Shown here piece after piece: positions 32,782-40,252 of a stretch of DNA of 64,000 bases. Under the pieces are notes generated by a model. The model searched no databases and was not told the DNA's origin. It saw only the letters and a list, made by a program, of their open reading frames with translations. The stretch lies in IMG/VR virus record IMGVR_UViG_3300030110_002054, positions 1 through 64,000 of that record; one strand, 5' to 3'. Each line of letters opens with the position of its first letter. Position 1 is the stretch's first letter. The stretch comes from a virus. Made by a program: the position numbers and the translations under genes.

Positions 32782-34220
32782 CCTACTCGCCTCCCGCAGT
32801 AATTCAGAACCTTCTTCGCTCTTGTAATTGCAACATAGCATAGGTTCATCTCTTGTTCTCTATCAGCCTTTGACTTAGCCATCGGATGTGGCATTAGGTC
32901 AGGCTTTAGAATCCAAACGGTATTTGACTCAAGACCCTTAGCCTTGTGAATAGTAGAGAAGACAACACCTGCCCTCTTACCATCATCAAAGATAGTCTTG
33001 ATGTTATCCATCAATCCCTTCACAGTCTGAGTATTAGCCATCAATGCGAATAGACAGTCTCTCCTATCCTGTAGGTTATGTGCGAACTTCTCCTTCTCCT
33101 GCTCCATCAACATGCGAACTTGAACATCCACATACTTGACCAATGCTTCCTTGAAAGAAGCAATGTCCATTGAAACATCTTGTGTCACCTTCTTGACCAA
33201 TGCATTGAGCGATTGCCCAATATCTCTTCCGAGAACATATGCTGGTATTCCAGCAGTAATCAAAGAGAAACAATGACTCACTAGTGGTGCATTGACTCTA
33301 CAAAGAACCATGTCTCCTACCTTTGGAACAAAGTCCACATTAGTATTTACTTCACCTTCTTCAGCATTATCTGCCGCTTCAAAGTCGGGTACGAATCTGT
33401 TAGCCTCTTGGACTACTGCCGTTGGACATCTCCAAGATACTGTCAAAGGAAACTCCTTGATTTCCCTTGAAGAGAACTTTAGTGAATCCTTGAAGATAGA
33501 CATACTCCTAGAATCTGCTCCTCTAAATCCATAGATTGCTTGCTTTGGGTCACCGACAATTATCATCCTTCCACCATTACAGGCTTTGAGAATCAATCTC
33601 CTTTGTGACTCATTGAAGTCCTGTGCCTCATCAACGAATACCACATCATAGTGCTTGACTGGCAATTCCAATACAACTGGTAGCCATATCATGTCATCGA
33701 AGTTGAAGATGCTCACATCTAGACTCAGGTTCTTAATCTGAGGTAGTTTGAGTATTGCATTGTTCTTCTCGCGTATGCCATCAAACTCTATGCTATACTC
33801 ATCAATCAGGTTCTCGATACCAGCCTTATCATCCCACTCAATCATTGATGACTTGAGTAGAGAGATTAGTTTCTTCAATCCCTGCTTGGACTTGAAGTTC
33901 TTACCCATTACTGCCTTGACTATGTTATCGTCCTTCTTGAAATCCATCTTGGCTTTACTGTTGTGTCTTTTCAAAGCACCCATACCTAGAGAGTGAAAGG
34001 TCTTGGCCTCACAATCCATTGGCAACTTCGTGCCTATCTCCGTAGCAATCGACTTGTTGAATGCTAAGAATAACTTAGACACATTGGGTATTCGATTAGC
34101 CCCTTCTACGATGGTGAATGTCTTGCCCGTTCCGGCTTTAGCATCAACCACCAAATGGTCTGTGCTTTCGACCATCTCTTTCCATATTCGTTCTTGTTGT
34201 TCTGTTCCTACTATTTTCAT
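32778..34220 (-). CDS. UvrD/Rep-like superfamily 1 DNA helicase
   Basis: 480 residues from the ATG at 34220, with AAAGGAGA 6-8 bases before it. Motifs: VVDAKAGTGKTFTI (Walker A), KLFLAFNKSIA (Ia), VVFVDEAQDFN (II), IIVGDPKQAIYGFRGAD (III), VVFSTIHKAKGLE (V) and LCYVAITRAKKVL (VI). Shorter than PcrA, without long 1B/2B insertions, as in phage UvrD-like (Dda-type) helicases. Likely acts in repair or replication initiation. Confidence 0.92.
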   Translation of the reverse strand: MKIVGTEQQERIWKEMVESTDHLVVDAKAGTGKTFTIVEGANRIPNVSKLFLAFNKSIATEIGTKLPMDCEAKTFHSLGMGALKRHNSKAKMDFKKDDNIVKAVMGKNFKSKQGLKKLISLLKSSMIEWDDKAGIENLIDEYSIEFDGIREKNNAILKLPQIKNLSLDVSIFNFDDMIWLPVVLELPVKHYDVVFVDEAQDFNESQRRLILKACNGGRMIIVGDPKQAIYGFRGADSRSMSIFKDSLKFSSREIKEFPLTVSWRCPTAVVQEANRFVPDFEAADNAEEGEVNTNVDFVPKVGDMVLCRVNAPLVSHCFSLITAGIPAYVLGRDIGQSLNALVKKVTQDVSMDIASFKEALVKYVDVQVRMLMEQEKEKFAHNLQDRRDCLFALMANTQTVKGLMDNIKTIFDDGKRAGVVFSTIHKAKGLESNTVWILKPDLMPHPMAKSKADREQEMNLCYVAITRAKKVLNYCGRRVG

Positions 34221-34450
34221 TTTTCTTTCTCCTTTAATTTTCAAAAAAGAAAACCACAAACACAAGTTACGAAACGCCTGAAGTGCGTTACGAAACGTCA
34301 TGTCTGTTTTTTGTCTTCTTCTTGACTAGTTATTTGTGAAGTTACATATTTACTTTTATTAGTGTCCTATATGACTTTCCAAATAAAAGTAAAAAAATAA
34401 GAGGAAGTTACACAGACTCGATTTACACCGAATTTGTGTAACTTTCCAAC
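34221..34450. promoter_or_regulatory. Regulatory gap with two matched inverted repeats and a direct repeat
   Basis: This gap separates the first two early genes. An 11-base direct repeat GTTACGAAACG occurs at 34266-34276 and 34287-34297 (21-base period, two helical turns). Two perfect 10-base inverted repeats follow: TACTTTTATT/AATAAAAGTA at 34351-34360 and 34382-34391, and AAGTTACACA/TGTGTAACTT at 34405-34414 and 34435-34444. Their spacers are 21 and 20 bases. The matched geometry suggests operators for one regulator, or stem-loops in a leader RNA. Confidence 0.5.
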
Positions 34451-35173
34451 TTACTCTTCTTCGTTTTCTTTTCCTCCCTTCGGGACATATGTGGTTCTCC
34501 TGTATGCCCGCTTCTTGAGTTTCCTCTTCTCATGCTTGAGCATGGCAGATAACTCCATCTGTTCGGTTTCGATGGTTTCCATCATCCTCGCCATTCTGTC
34601 TAATCTCTGATTAAGCGCAGTTATACGAGGACTGACATCCGCTTGGATAGACTCCATCTTCTGAATGTTGGTATTCATACGACCATTCAAAGTAGCGATG
34701 CTACCTAGCACCTTATCCTTGAATGGAGTATCATCATCATTCATTGCCAATTCTATAGCCTTCGCTACCTGCTCATTGACTGCCTTCTTGAAGTGTTGAG
34801 TAGTTAGGAACCTGTCCCTAATTATCTCCTCTTCAGTAAAGGGATTAATCTCACTAGGAGAAGCATCATTACTTTCATGGTGGAAAGCCTGTCCTGCTAC
34901 TGTTGAGAGTCTTATCTCAATCTCCTCTATTCTAGCAAGAGTCTTTGGTAATTCTGACATCTGAGTTGATACCCAAGTTTCCATCGCTTTGGCATTAGCC
35001 ACTTTGACATACTGGTTATTCATACCATCTCTGTCTCTAACTAGGCCGGACTTGTTTACTCTCACCCTGTGTTCTTCACAGAATTTAGGTTGCACCATTC
35101 CTGTTCTTACTACGAATGGCCGTTGGCACTTATGTCCGTCTTCCATTACAAATTCACATCTTTTTCTTATCAT
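34451..35173 (-). CDS. Zinc-finger coiled-coil protein, first gene of the early block
   Basis: 240 residues. Cys and His near the N terminus (RKRCEFVMEDGHKC ... FCEEHRVR) form a zinc finger; the remainder is helical with coiled-coil stretches (ARIEEIEIRL; QRLDRMARMMETIETEQMEL) and a very basic patch (HEKRKLKKRAYRR). The N-terminal MIRKRC resembles that of the late gene at 42416. As the first gene after the divergent control region it is a candidate DNA-binding regulator. Confidence 0.55.
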   Translation of the reverse strand: MIRKRCEFVMEDGHKCQRPFVVRTGMVQPKFCEEHRVRVNKSGLVRDRDGMNNQYVKVANAKAMETWVSTQMSELPKTLARIEEIEIRLSTVAGQAFHHESNDASPSEINPFTEEEIIRDRFLTTQHFKKAVNEQVAKAIELAMNDDDTPFKDKVLGSIATLNGRMNTNIQKMESIQADVSPRITALNQRLDRMARMMETIETEQMELSAMLKHEKRKLKKRAYRRTTYVPKGGKENEEE

Positions 35174-35239
35174 TCTTATTCCTCTAATATTGTTATGTTG
35201 ATGAGACTATATGAAGTGTCATCAATTTGAGTGTTTGGC
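35174..35239. promoter_or_regulatory. Divergent promoter region
   Basis: Minus strand: TTCATATAG about 39 bases before the ATG at 35173, then AGAGGAA near the start, consistent with a short leader. The same bases on the plus strand read GACTATATGAAGTGTC, a TATA-like box whose start site would fall near 35236, at the left edge of the hairpin-rich segment. Confidence 0.45.
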
Positions 35240-35785
35240 AGGGGCGAACTACGCGCCGCATTACTCTTAGAACTCTCGATAGTATTCTAAGAAACCTACC
35301 TCAAGGGTTGGTATTAGCAACCTTACAGTTACGGAGAAGATATATGGGGGCTTCTCCGATTTGGTTGAGTGGTTATTGGGGGAGATGAACCGTGCTATGC
35401 CGTTAAGCGCAGGGATGCATACGATGCCGTGACTAGACATCATGGTTTTATTTATTGAAATGCTGACTACTGCTGAACCTTATGGTTCTTCTTATACCGG
35501 ACAGTAAGTTAAACATGCTCGATTAACTTAAGCAACTCCTCTCTCCAAGGATATCTCTCCCGACAACCGAAGTTGTGGGAAAAGAAGTATCCGAGTCGAT
35601 GGTCAACCCTTGTATCTTCATTCATCTTTACTACTCAAACCCCAATTCCCGACTGTGCAAATCCTCCGCTAAGATTCATTGGTCACCACATTTGTGTCGA
35701 GTTGTTATTCTCATGTTTCTAACATGAGGATGATAAAACCGAAATGCCGTTTGAGTGGGGCTAACCTCGGTTTTCTTTGATTTTC
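35240..35785 (+). ncRNA. Candidate large structured non-coding RNA
   Basis: No reading frame of note exists here, yet perfect stems are packed side by side: TCTTAGAA/TTCTAAGA (35265-35292), CGGAGAAG/CTTCTCCG (35332-35358), GAACC-TTAT-GGTTC (35475-35488), TAAGTTAA/TTAACTTA (35505-35530), a 9-pair stem closed by CGAA (35558-35580), CTCATGTT-TCT-AACATGAG (35710-35728) and AAAACCGA/TCGGTTTT (35735-35774). The last is followed by a T-rich tract on the plus strand, as in a terminator. Strand is inferred from that tract and the upstream TATA-like box. I recognise no RNase P, tRNA, SRP or 7S signature. Confidence 0.5.
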
Positions 35786-36180
35786 TCATTATTCTCATTA
35801 TTCTCACTAGTTTTCTAGAGAGAGAGAGTATAGGTGTGTGTGGGGGGTATGTTGTTGTGTATAATGTATGTTAATAATGATAATATTGAGAATATTACTC
35901 TAAATCGTTCATACTACCCATTCACGCCTTTCGGTTCTCTCATATCCGTGAGAATATTGTGAGAGAACCAAACATAAGATGCTATCTTATGAATACCATA
36001 TATATGATATTAGTATATATGATAGATATCTATACCTATATGGTATGATATGTGAGTCTTGATTTGACTGTGATACCAAGCCACATATATTGGTGGTTAC
36101 GAATAACTCCAATCACTTGTGTTCATTGATATGCTAGTTTGATTTCACATGCAGTCAAAGGAGGACTTTTTTCCTCAGTA
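35786..36180. other. AT-rich palindromic non-coding stretch (possible replication origin)
   Basis: Contains GA repeats (35817-35828), a G/T-rich strand bias (35834-35860) and a 10-base inverted repeat GGTTCTCTCA/TGAGAGAACC (35933-35942, 35960-35969). A perfect hairpin CATAAGAT-GCT-ATCTTATG lies at 35973-35991. Repeated TATATGATA units at 36000-36050 are framed by ATACCATAT and ATATGGTAT. Easily melted DNA with strand bias next to divergent promoters is typical of origins, but no initiator site is recognised. Confidence 0.35.
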
Positions 36181-36231
36181 AGTGCCTGTGACTACCCTAT
36201 ATTAGGGTGGGGCGACACTTACCCCTACCCT
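36161..36231 (+). promoter_or_regulatory. Competing hairpins (attenuator-like)
   Basis: GAGGA-CTTTTT-TCCTC (36161-36176) is followed by two overlapping stems: CCCTA-TAT-TAGGG (36195-36207) and AGGGTGGGG/CCCCTACCCT (36204-36212 with 36222-36231, one bulge). The second uses the right arm of the first, so only one can form at a time. Confidence 0.35.
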
Positions 36232-36260
36232 GAATCATTTATCTCTTGATTGATTTAGCA

Positions 36261-36304
36261 ACCATATGGTAGGACACTTTGTCGTAAAGACCCCATAGAG
36301 GGTT
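36261..36304 (+). repeat. Late promoter repeat, copy a
   Basis: Core palindrome ACCATATGGT (36261-36270), right arm CACTTTGTCG (36275-36284), then ACCCCATAGAGGG (36290-36302). The left arm is missing. It precedes the gene at 36365 by about 60 bases, so that transcript would have a leader, and that gene does have an AGGAGG site. Confidence 0.65.
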
Positions 36305-36364
36305 AATCAGGCCCATAGATGCTTTAGGAGGGTTGGTGAGACAACCTTACAGGAGGAAAACAAT

Positions 36365-36835
36365 ATGGAATGGCAAGAATTTACGGGAATGGTTACGACC
36401 TACGCAAATGACAAGAAATCGGAGATAGACTCAGAGGATAAGACCTCTGTTCTCCGCCTCATAGAAAGAGGGAACGCAAATGAAAAGAAGCAAGCACGTT
36501 GCACTACTGCAATTAGGCTAATTATCGGAGACTACTCTGATAGCCCAACTAACAGTAGGGGCTTCTCGCTTCCAGATGATGCACAGGCAGTCGTTCAGTC
36601 TGCATATGATGCAATCGCTGGACTAGCATCCGTCTATAACGAGAACCCAGTTATAGCGGCTCTTCTTCTGCCTCACGGCAGGAGTACCGCTACTCACCTA
36701 GATGGTGAGACATGGGCAAACCGAATGGTAAGCCACATGGAAGACACGGCTCGCTCGCTATACGAGAGCAAAACATGGGACGGTTCTGAGAAGAGCCTCG
36801 TTGCTACGGTGTCCTTCACCACGGAGGATAACTGA
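36365..36835 (+). CDS. Hypothetical late protein with N-terminal W-motif
   Basis: 156 residues, preceded by AGGAGG 8 bases upstream. Starts MEWQEFTGM, a variant of the shared late-protein motif. Residues about 28-55 (LRLIERGNANEKKQARCTTAIRLIIGDYSDSP) match a segment of the protein at 38116, so the two are paralogues. The rest is helical and Ala-rich. Function unknown. Confidence 0.6.
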   Translation: MEWQEFTGMVTTYANDKKSEIDSEDKTSVLRLIERGNANEKKQARCTTAIRLIIGDYSDSPTNSRGFSLPDDAQAVVQSAYDAIAGLASVYNENPVIAALLLPHGRSTATHLDGETWANRMVSHMEDTARSLYESKTWDGSEKSLVATVSFTTEDN

Positions 36836-36972
36836 TTAGGCAATTTGCCTTCCCTCCTTTAGCACAGACTACTCAAGTCTTACATAGATAACAATCCGTA
36901 AGTCCTAGATGTGGTGGTAGTAATATCACTACCTAAATTCTCTAGGCTGGGTTGGGGCTATGGGGTTTGAAG

Positions 36973-37030
36973 CGACAAAGTGCCGAACCATATGGTAATG
37001 CACACTTTGTCGTGACAGACCCCATATAGG
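36973..37030 (+). repeat. Late promoter repeat, copy b (most symmetric)
   Basis: CGACAAAGTG (36973-36982), ACCATATGGT (36987-36996), CACTTTGTCG (37003-37012), then ACCCCATATAGG (37019-37030). The outer arms are perfect 10-base inverted copies. The ATATA centre is 24 bases from the ATG at 37050, predicting a leaderless transcript. Confidence 0.75.
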
Positions 37031-37049
37031 TTGTAGGACAAACTAAGAC

Positions 37050-37238
37050 ATGGTTAACCTACAGAGAAGGCACTTCAGATGGCTTGCAGAGTTTGCAGTC
37101 ACGGCCCAACTAGATGAAGAACAACGAGAGCAATTGATTAATGCTTGTAGATATACAAACAGTAATTTTGATGCTGGCAGGATGAGAGAATACATGAAAT
37201 CACATCATAGGTTGATTTACATGTACGAAATGGAGTGA
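37050..37238 (+). CDS. Hypothetical small late protein
   Basis: 62 residues, basic and helical (LQRRHFRWLAEFAV). No ribosome-binding site is present before the ATG, in line with a leaderless message. Function unknown. Confidence 0.5.
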   Translation: MVNLQRRHFRWLAEFAVTAQLDEEQREQLINACRYTNSNFDAGRMREYMKSHHRLIYMYEME

Positions 37239-37247
37239 GGTGAGAAA

Positions 37248-37451
37248 GTGGAAAGTGAAAGAATAGTGAATGAAGCAATGAAAGTATATCAGTATGAGAT
37301 TGATGTTGGTCACTCTAAGAGTGGTTCAAATCATGTCATCATTATCAAGAGCCTAAAGGTTCGGAGTGATGACCTTGCAAATGCAATACAGGAAATACAA
37401 GCAGCACTAAGGGCATTTAATGACCTTGGGGGCTGCCCTGATTGCAAATGA
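37248..37451 (+). CDS. Hypothetical small late protein (GTG start)
   Basis: 67 residues from GTG at 37248, with GAGGTGAG 4-11 bases upstream. Likely co-transcribed with the gene at 37050. Ends in GGCPDCK, a single CxxC. Function unknown. Confidence 0.5.
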   Translation: MESERIVNEAMKVYQYEIDVGHSKSGSNHVIIIKSLKVRSDDLANAIQEIQAALRAFNDLGGCPDCK

Positions 37452-37490
37452 TGTTGTGGGGGCTATGCCCCTACTTCATCAGGGTGTTAG

Positions 37491-37550
37491 CGACAAAGTG
37501 CATTACCATATGGTAAGTTACTTTGTGTTCACGCACCCCATATAGGGGGG
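37491..37550 (+). repeat. Late promoter repeat, copy c
   Basis: CGACAAAGTG (37491-37500), ACCATATGGT (37505-37514), ACTTTGTG (37520-37527), then ACCCCATATAGGGG from 37535. ATATA centre 24 bases from the ATG at 37566, identical spacing to copy b. Confidence 0.75.
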
Positions 37551-37565
37551 TAACAGAGTATTACC

Positions 37566-37922
37566 ATGCAAGATGAGTTAAAACAAGCATATGTTGAAAG
37601 AAAGATGGAAGCAGACCCGAATATTCGGTTCTTCAAGGAGAATGAAGTTGGGGACATACATTTGGAGAGTATGATAGCAAGGCAGAAGGAAACCTATGAA
37701 AGGGAGTATGATTCTTCAATGGCCGCAGTCATGAATATCATGGAGGAGAACGGCATTGAGGAAGATGTCTTCTTCGGATTCGATGTAATCGTCAAAGACC
37801 TTCTGATGTCACTCGCTGAGGCAAATAGCGAGATGGAAGAGCGACTTGGAGATTGGGAATACTACGCTGACGAGTTGTATGACAACATCTCATCCGCAAT
37901 CAGCGATGGTCGTCCTTGGTAA
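37566..37922 (+). CDS. Hypothetical acidic late protein
   Basis: 118 residues, highly acidic and helical (FFGFDVIVKDLLMSLAEANSEMEERLGDWEYYADELYD). No ribosome-binding site at the start; promoter copy c predicts a leaderless message. Function unknown. Confidence 0.55.
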   Translation: MQDELKQAYVERKMEADPNIRFFKENEVGDIHLESMIARQKETYEREYDSSMAAVMNIMEENGIEEDVFFGFDVIVKDLLMSLAEANSEMEERLGDWEYYADELYDNISSAISDGRPW

Positions 37923-38000
37923 TCATCCAGCGGTAATAGCGGCTAGGGGGGAGAGAAAATGGCCTATTCTCTCCCTCCAACATCTTCGGGGTAACGTTGA

Positions 38001-38057
38001 CACAAAGTAACTACTACCATATGGTATGATACTTTGTCATGGTCACCCCATATAGCC
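38001..38057 (+). repeat. Late promoter repeat, copy d
   Basis: CACAAAGTA (38001-38009), ACCATATGGT (38016-38025), ACTTTGTC (38031-38038), then ACCCCATATAGCC (38045-38057). The gene starts about 60 bases later and has AAAGGAGA before its ATG, so this transcript has a leader. Confidence 0.7.
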
Positions 38058-38115
38058 ATCACACATACATTAACTGTCCGTGGAGGGCATTCCTAACAGG
38101 AAAGGAGATAATACA

Positions 38116-38721
38116 ATGGCAGAAAGAAATAAACAAGAACCAATGACAGATAGTAAGTGGAAAGAAAGCATAGTGCAGAAGTGGAAGAACTGGGTAAAGG
38201 ATAACCCGGATTGGGAGGACTACTATGACGGACTAATGAGTGTCCCTTCTCTAATTGAGAGAGGAACTAAGAACGCTGAGAAGAGGCGCAGAATAGCAAC
38301 TGGTATCAGAACTTGCTTCATAGCGATGGAAGTAAGTGACAACCCATTTGCGGCAGGTGCTACTTCATCACTACCTGAGAAGGTCGAGAGAACCAAGACC
38401 ACCGAATTAGGTGAACTCAAAAAGGCATACATCAACTTCTGGAAAACATGTGCGCAAGCACGAAGGTATCTAGTAAAATCGAAGCGTGGCGGAGGGGGAG
38501 TTTTCTCCTCTGCTGAGGAATTCGCTCAGTATCAGATTGACCTATTGACCAACAAGTTGTCAGCCTACTACAACGACTTCGCAGATGGCAAGACCACCAA
38601 GGACTATCATTGGAAGGGAACCCAAACCGCACTCATCAACAATATACCCCTATTGAAGAAGGCGAAAGAAGCAGACGCAAAGAAGACCGAACAAGAAGAG
38701 GCCTCCAAGGAGGCTGAATAG
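38116..38721 (+). CDS. Hypothetical late protein, paralogue of the 36365 protein
   Basis: 201 residues from the ATG at 38116, preceded by AAAGGAGATAATACA. The N-terminal region contains WKESIVQKWKNW, then SLIERGTKNAEKRRRIATGI, which aligns with LIERGNANEKKQARCTTAI of the 36365 protein. A Gly-rich GGGGVF follows and the C terminus is a charged Lys/Glu run. Possibly nucleic-acid binding; unknown family. Confidence 0.6.
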   Translation: MAERNKQEPMTDSKWKESIVQKWKNWVKDNPDWEDYYDGLMSVPSLIERGTKNAEKRRRIATGIRTCFIAMEVSDNPFAAGATSSLPEKVERTKTTELGELKKAYINFWKTCAQARRYLVKSKRGGGGVFSSAEEFAQYQIDLLTNKLSAYYNDFADGKTTKDYHWKGTQTALINNIPLLKKAKEADAKKTEQEEASKEAE

Positions 38722-38761
38722 GATTGTCTCCTCCACGGACAACCCTTCGGGGTCTTTAATG

Positions 38762-38820
38762 GCAAAGCATACCAACCATATGGTAGGCTACTTTGTGCCT
38801 GACTACCCCATATACCCCTA
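38762..38820 (+). repeat. Late promoter repeat, copy e
   Basis: Degenerate left arm GCAAAGCA (from 38762), ACCATATGGT (38775-38784), ACTTTGTG (38790-38797), then ACCCCATATACCCC (from 38805). ATATA centre 25 bases from the ATG at 38837. Confidence 0.7.
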
Positions 38821-38836
38821 ATTCCAGACTAAGCAT

Positions 38837-39643
38837 ATGGCAGACACAAGCGTGACATATGAAAGAACAATGAAAGTGACCTACCCTAGAGAAGGCGGTA
38901 GGTTATCATCTAAACTGATAAGGAGACTTCAGCAGATGTTGACAACCTTTGGGATATACATGGTGTATAGATGTGGTTGGGGAGAACCCGACTACAGTTC
39001 CTATGAGGAAGTCGAGAAGACGGAAACCAAGAGGTCTTACAAACTGACCTCGGATGAATCTGACTACGAGATAGTAGATTTCGGAGTAGTCGATTCGACC
39101 TACGAGCGAAGTGGTATGAAGAAAATCGTCAATGCCCTAAATGACTATGCTAGGTCGATGCCCGGTCTATCTCTGGATGAAACGGTAGTCACCACATCTA
39201 CTATGGAACTCCCAAGATGGAAAGGAGATGCGATTTGGATTAACGGTCTAGAAGAACCTCAAGTCATGATGAACCGTGACTATGGCGGAAGCCGAATGAC
39301 TTGGGCAGATGAAACCGATGAAACGGATATGACCAAGATGGAAGTATTGCTAGACCCCAGCACTAGCAATGATTCAGCAATCTTGACCTTCAAGATTTGG
39401 AAGGAGGCAACCAAGACGCAGAACAAGAAAGACATCGAGACATGGTTGGTAGATACCCCATTAGATTTGATGGGAGAGATACAGGCTCACATAGAAACGT
39501 GTCTGTCTGATGTGGGCTTCGACATCACCGAGCCAGTCATTGACTGTCACTTCGATGCGAAGACAGAAAGCCGAAGCGAGTGCGCCCCTGATATCATCGG
39601 GCGACTTCGTGACGCCAAACAACGGACGATTGACAACCAATAG
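38837..39643 (+). CDS. Hypothetical late protein
   Basis: 268 residues, alpha/beta, acidic in the middle. Starts MADTSVTYERTMKV without a ribosome-binding site (leaderless prediction). Repeated Trp and Asp segments (RMTWADETDETDMTKME). No family recognised. Confidence 0.6.
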   Translation: MADTSVTYERTMKVTYPREGGRLSSKLIRRLQQMLTTFGIYMVYRCGWGEPDYSSYEEVEKTETKRSYKLTSDESDYEIVDFGVVDSTYERSGMKKIVNALNDYARSMPGLSLDETVVTTSTMELPRWKGDAIWINGLEEPQVMMNRDYGGSRMTWADETDETDMTKMEVLLDPSTSNDSAILTFKIWKEATKTQNKKDIETWLVDTPLDLMGEIQAHIETCLSDVGFDITEPVIDCHFDAKTESRSECAPDIIGRLRDAKQRTIDNQ

Positions 39644-39681
39644 TCCCCTTTGCGCCCTTCGGGGCCATCGGGGTTCATTTG

Positions 39682-39740
39682 CACAAAGTAACATACAACC
39701 ATATGGCTTTGCTTCCAAATTTTTTTTCTTTCTATATGCC
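39682..39740 (+). repeat. Late promoter repeat, copy f (half element)
   Basis: Left arm CACAAAGTA (39682-39690) and ACCATATGG (39698-39706) are present, but the right arm is replaced by CTTTGCTT and a T-tract, and the TATA-like box reads TCTATATGCCC (39731-39741). It looks like a decayed copy. Confidence 0.55.
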
Positions 39741-39780
39741 CACAAACAAGTTAATGGTCTAATGCTCACCCGCCACGCAT

Positions 39781-39999
39781 GTGGCTAATGAGGATTCGCA
39801 ACTTGAAATATACAAAGAAGCCACAAGAATAGTTAAGGACATACAGGAAGAGGTATCTAACATCCAAACTATGGGGAGGTTAGATTCTAAGTTAAACAAG
39901 ATGCTTAACAGAATTAAAGCAGATACAAAACAACTACTCAAGGAGATAAGAAGTAAGGTGTTTCACCAAACTAGCATAGATGATTGGGGTGGAGATTAA
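39781..39999 (+). CDS. Small coiled-coil late protein (GTG start)
   Basis: 72 residues from GTG at 39781; an ATG six bases upstream in another frame is not used. Helical with heptad-like spacing (EVSNIQTMGRLDSKLNKMLNRI). No clear ribosome site. Function unknown. Confidence 0.5.
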   Translation: MANEDSQLEIYKEATRIVKDIQEEVSNIQTMGRLDSKLNKMLNRIKADTKQLLKEIRSKVFHQTSIDDWGGD

Positions 40000-40108
40000 A
40001 TGGTAAATGGGGCTTATTCTGGTTATAGGCTAATGATGGGCAAAAATTTTTCGCTAGTCCCAAACAAATCGCGGCCCATTTTTTGAAAAATAAAAGGTGT
40101 GACATTTA

Positions 40109-40252
40109 ATGACAGTAAAAAGACCCGATTGGCAAGAACAACTAAAGATGGGAGGCGCAGTTACAACAGCAACGGGGGGAACTGCGGCCCTGTTTAACAA
40201 TAAAGCGATAAGGGGGAGGAAACGTGCCAAAAAGAAAGAAAGAAAATATTGA
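40109..40252 (+). CDS. Small basic late protein with W-motif
   Basis: 47 residues: MTVKRPDWQEQLKMGGA, an Ala/Gly/Thr-rich middle and a very basic end (RGRKRAKKKERK). DWQEQLK is the shared late-protein motif shifted five residues inward. AAAAGGTG lies 10 bases before the ATG. The end overlaps the next gene by 29 bases. Confidence 0.5.
   Translation: MTVKRPDWQEQLKMGGAVTTATGGTAALFNNKAIRGRKRAKKKERKY

Noticed and set aside
35240-35785. tRNA, RNase P or group I intron in the hairpin-rich segment
   Set aside because: No TTCRANY-type T-arm, no conserved RNase P regions, and only an isolated GACTAGACA resembling an intron core element; pairing of an intron core could not be found.
36261-39741. Palindromic repeats as a CRISPR array or integron-type attC sites
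   Set aside because: Unit spacing is irregular (about 500-900 bp), the intervening DNA is genes with constant orientation, and no Cas or integrase gene is present. The fixed distance to start codons fits promoters better.
40000-40086. 28-codon frame after the 39781 gene
   Set aside because: Starts in an overlap with the previous stop but has no motif and ends in a T-rich tract; too weak to call.
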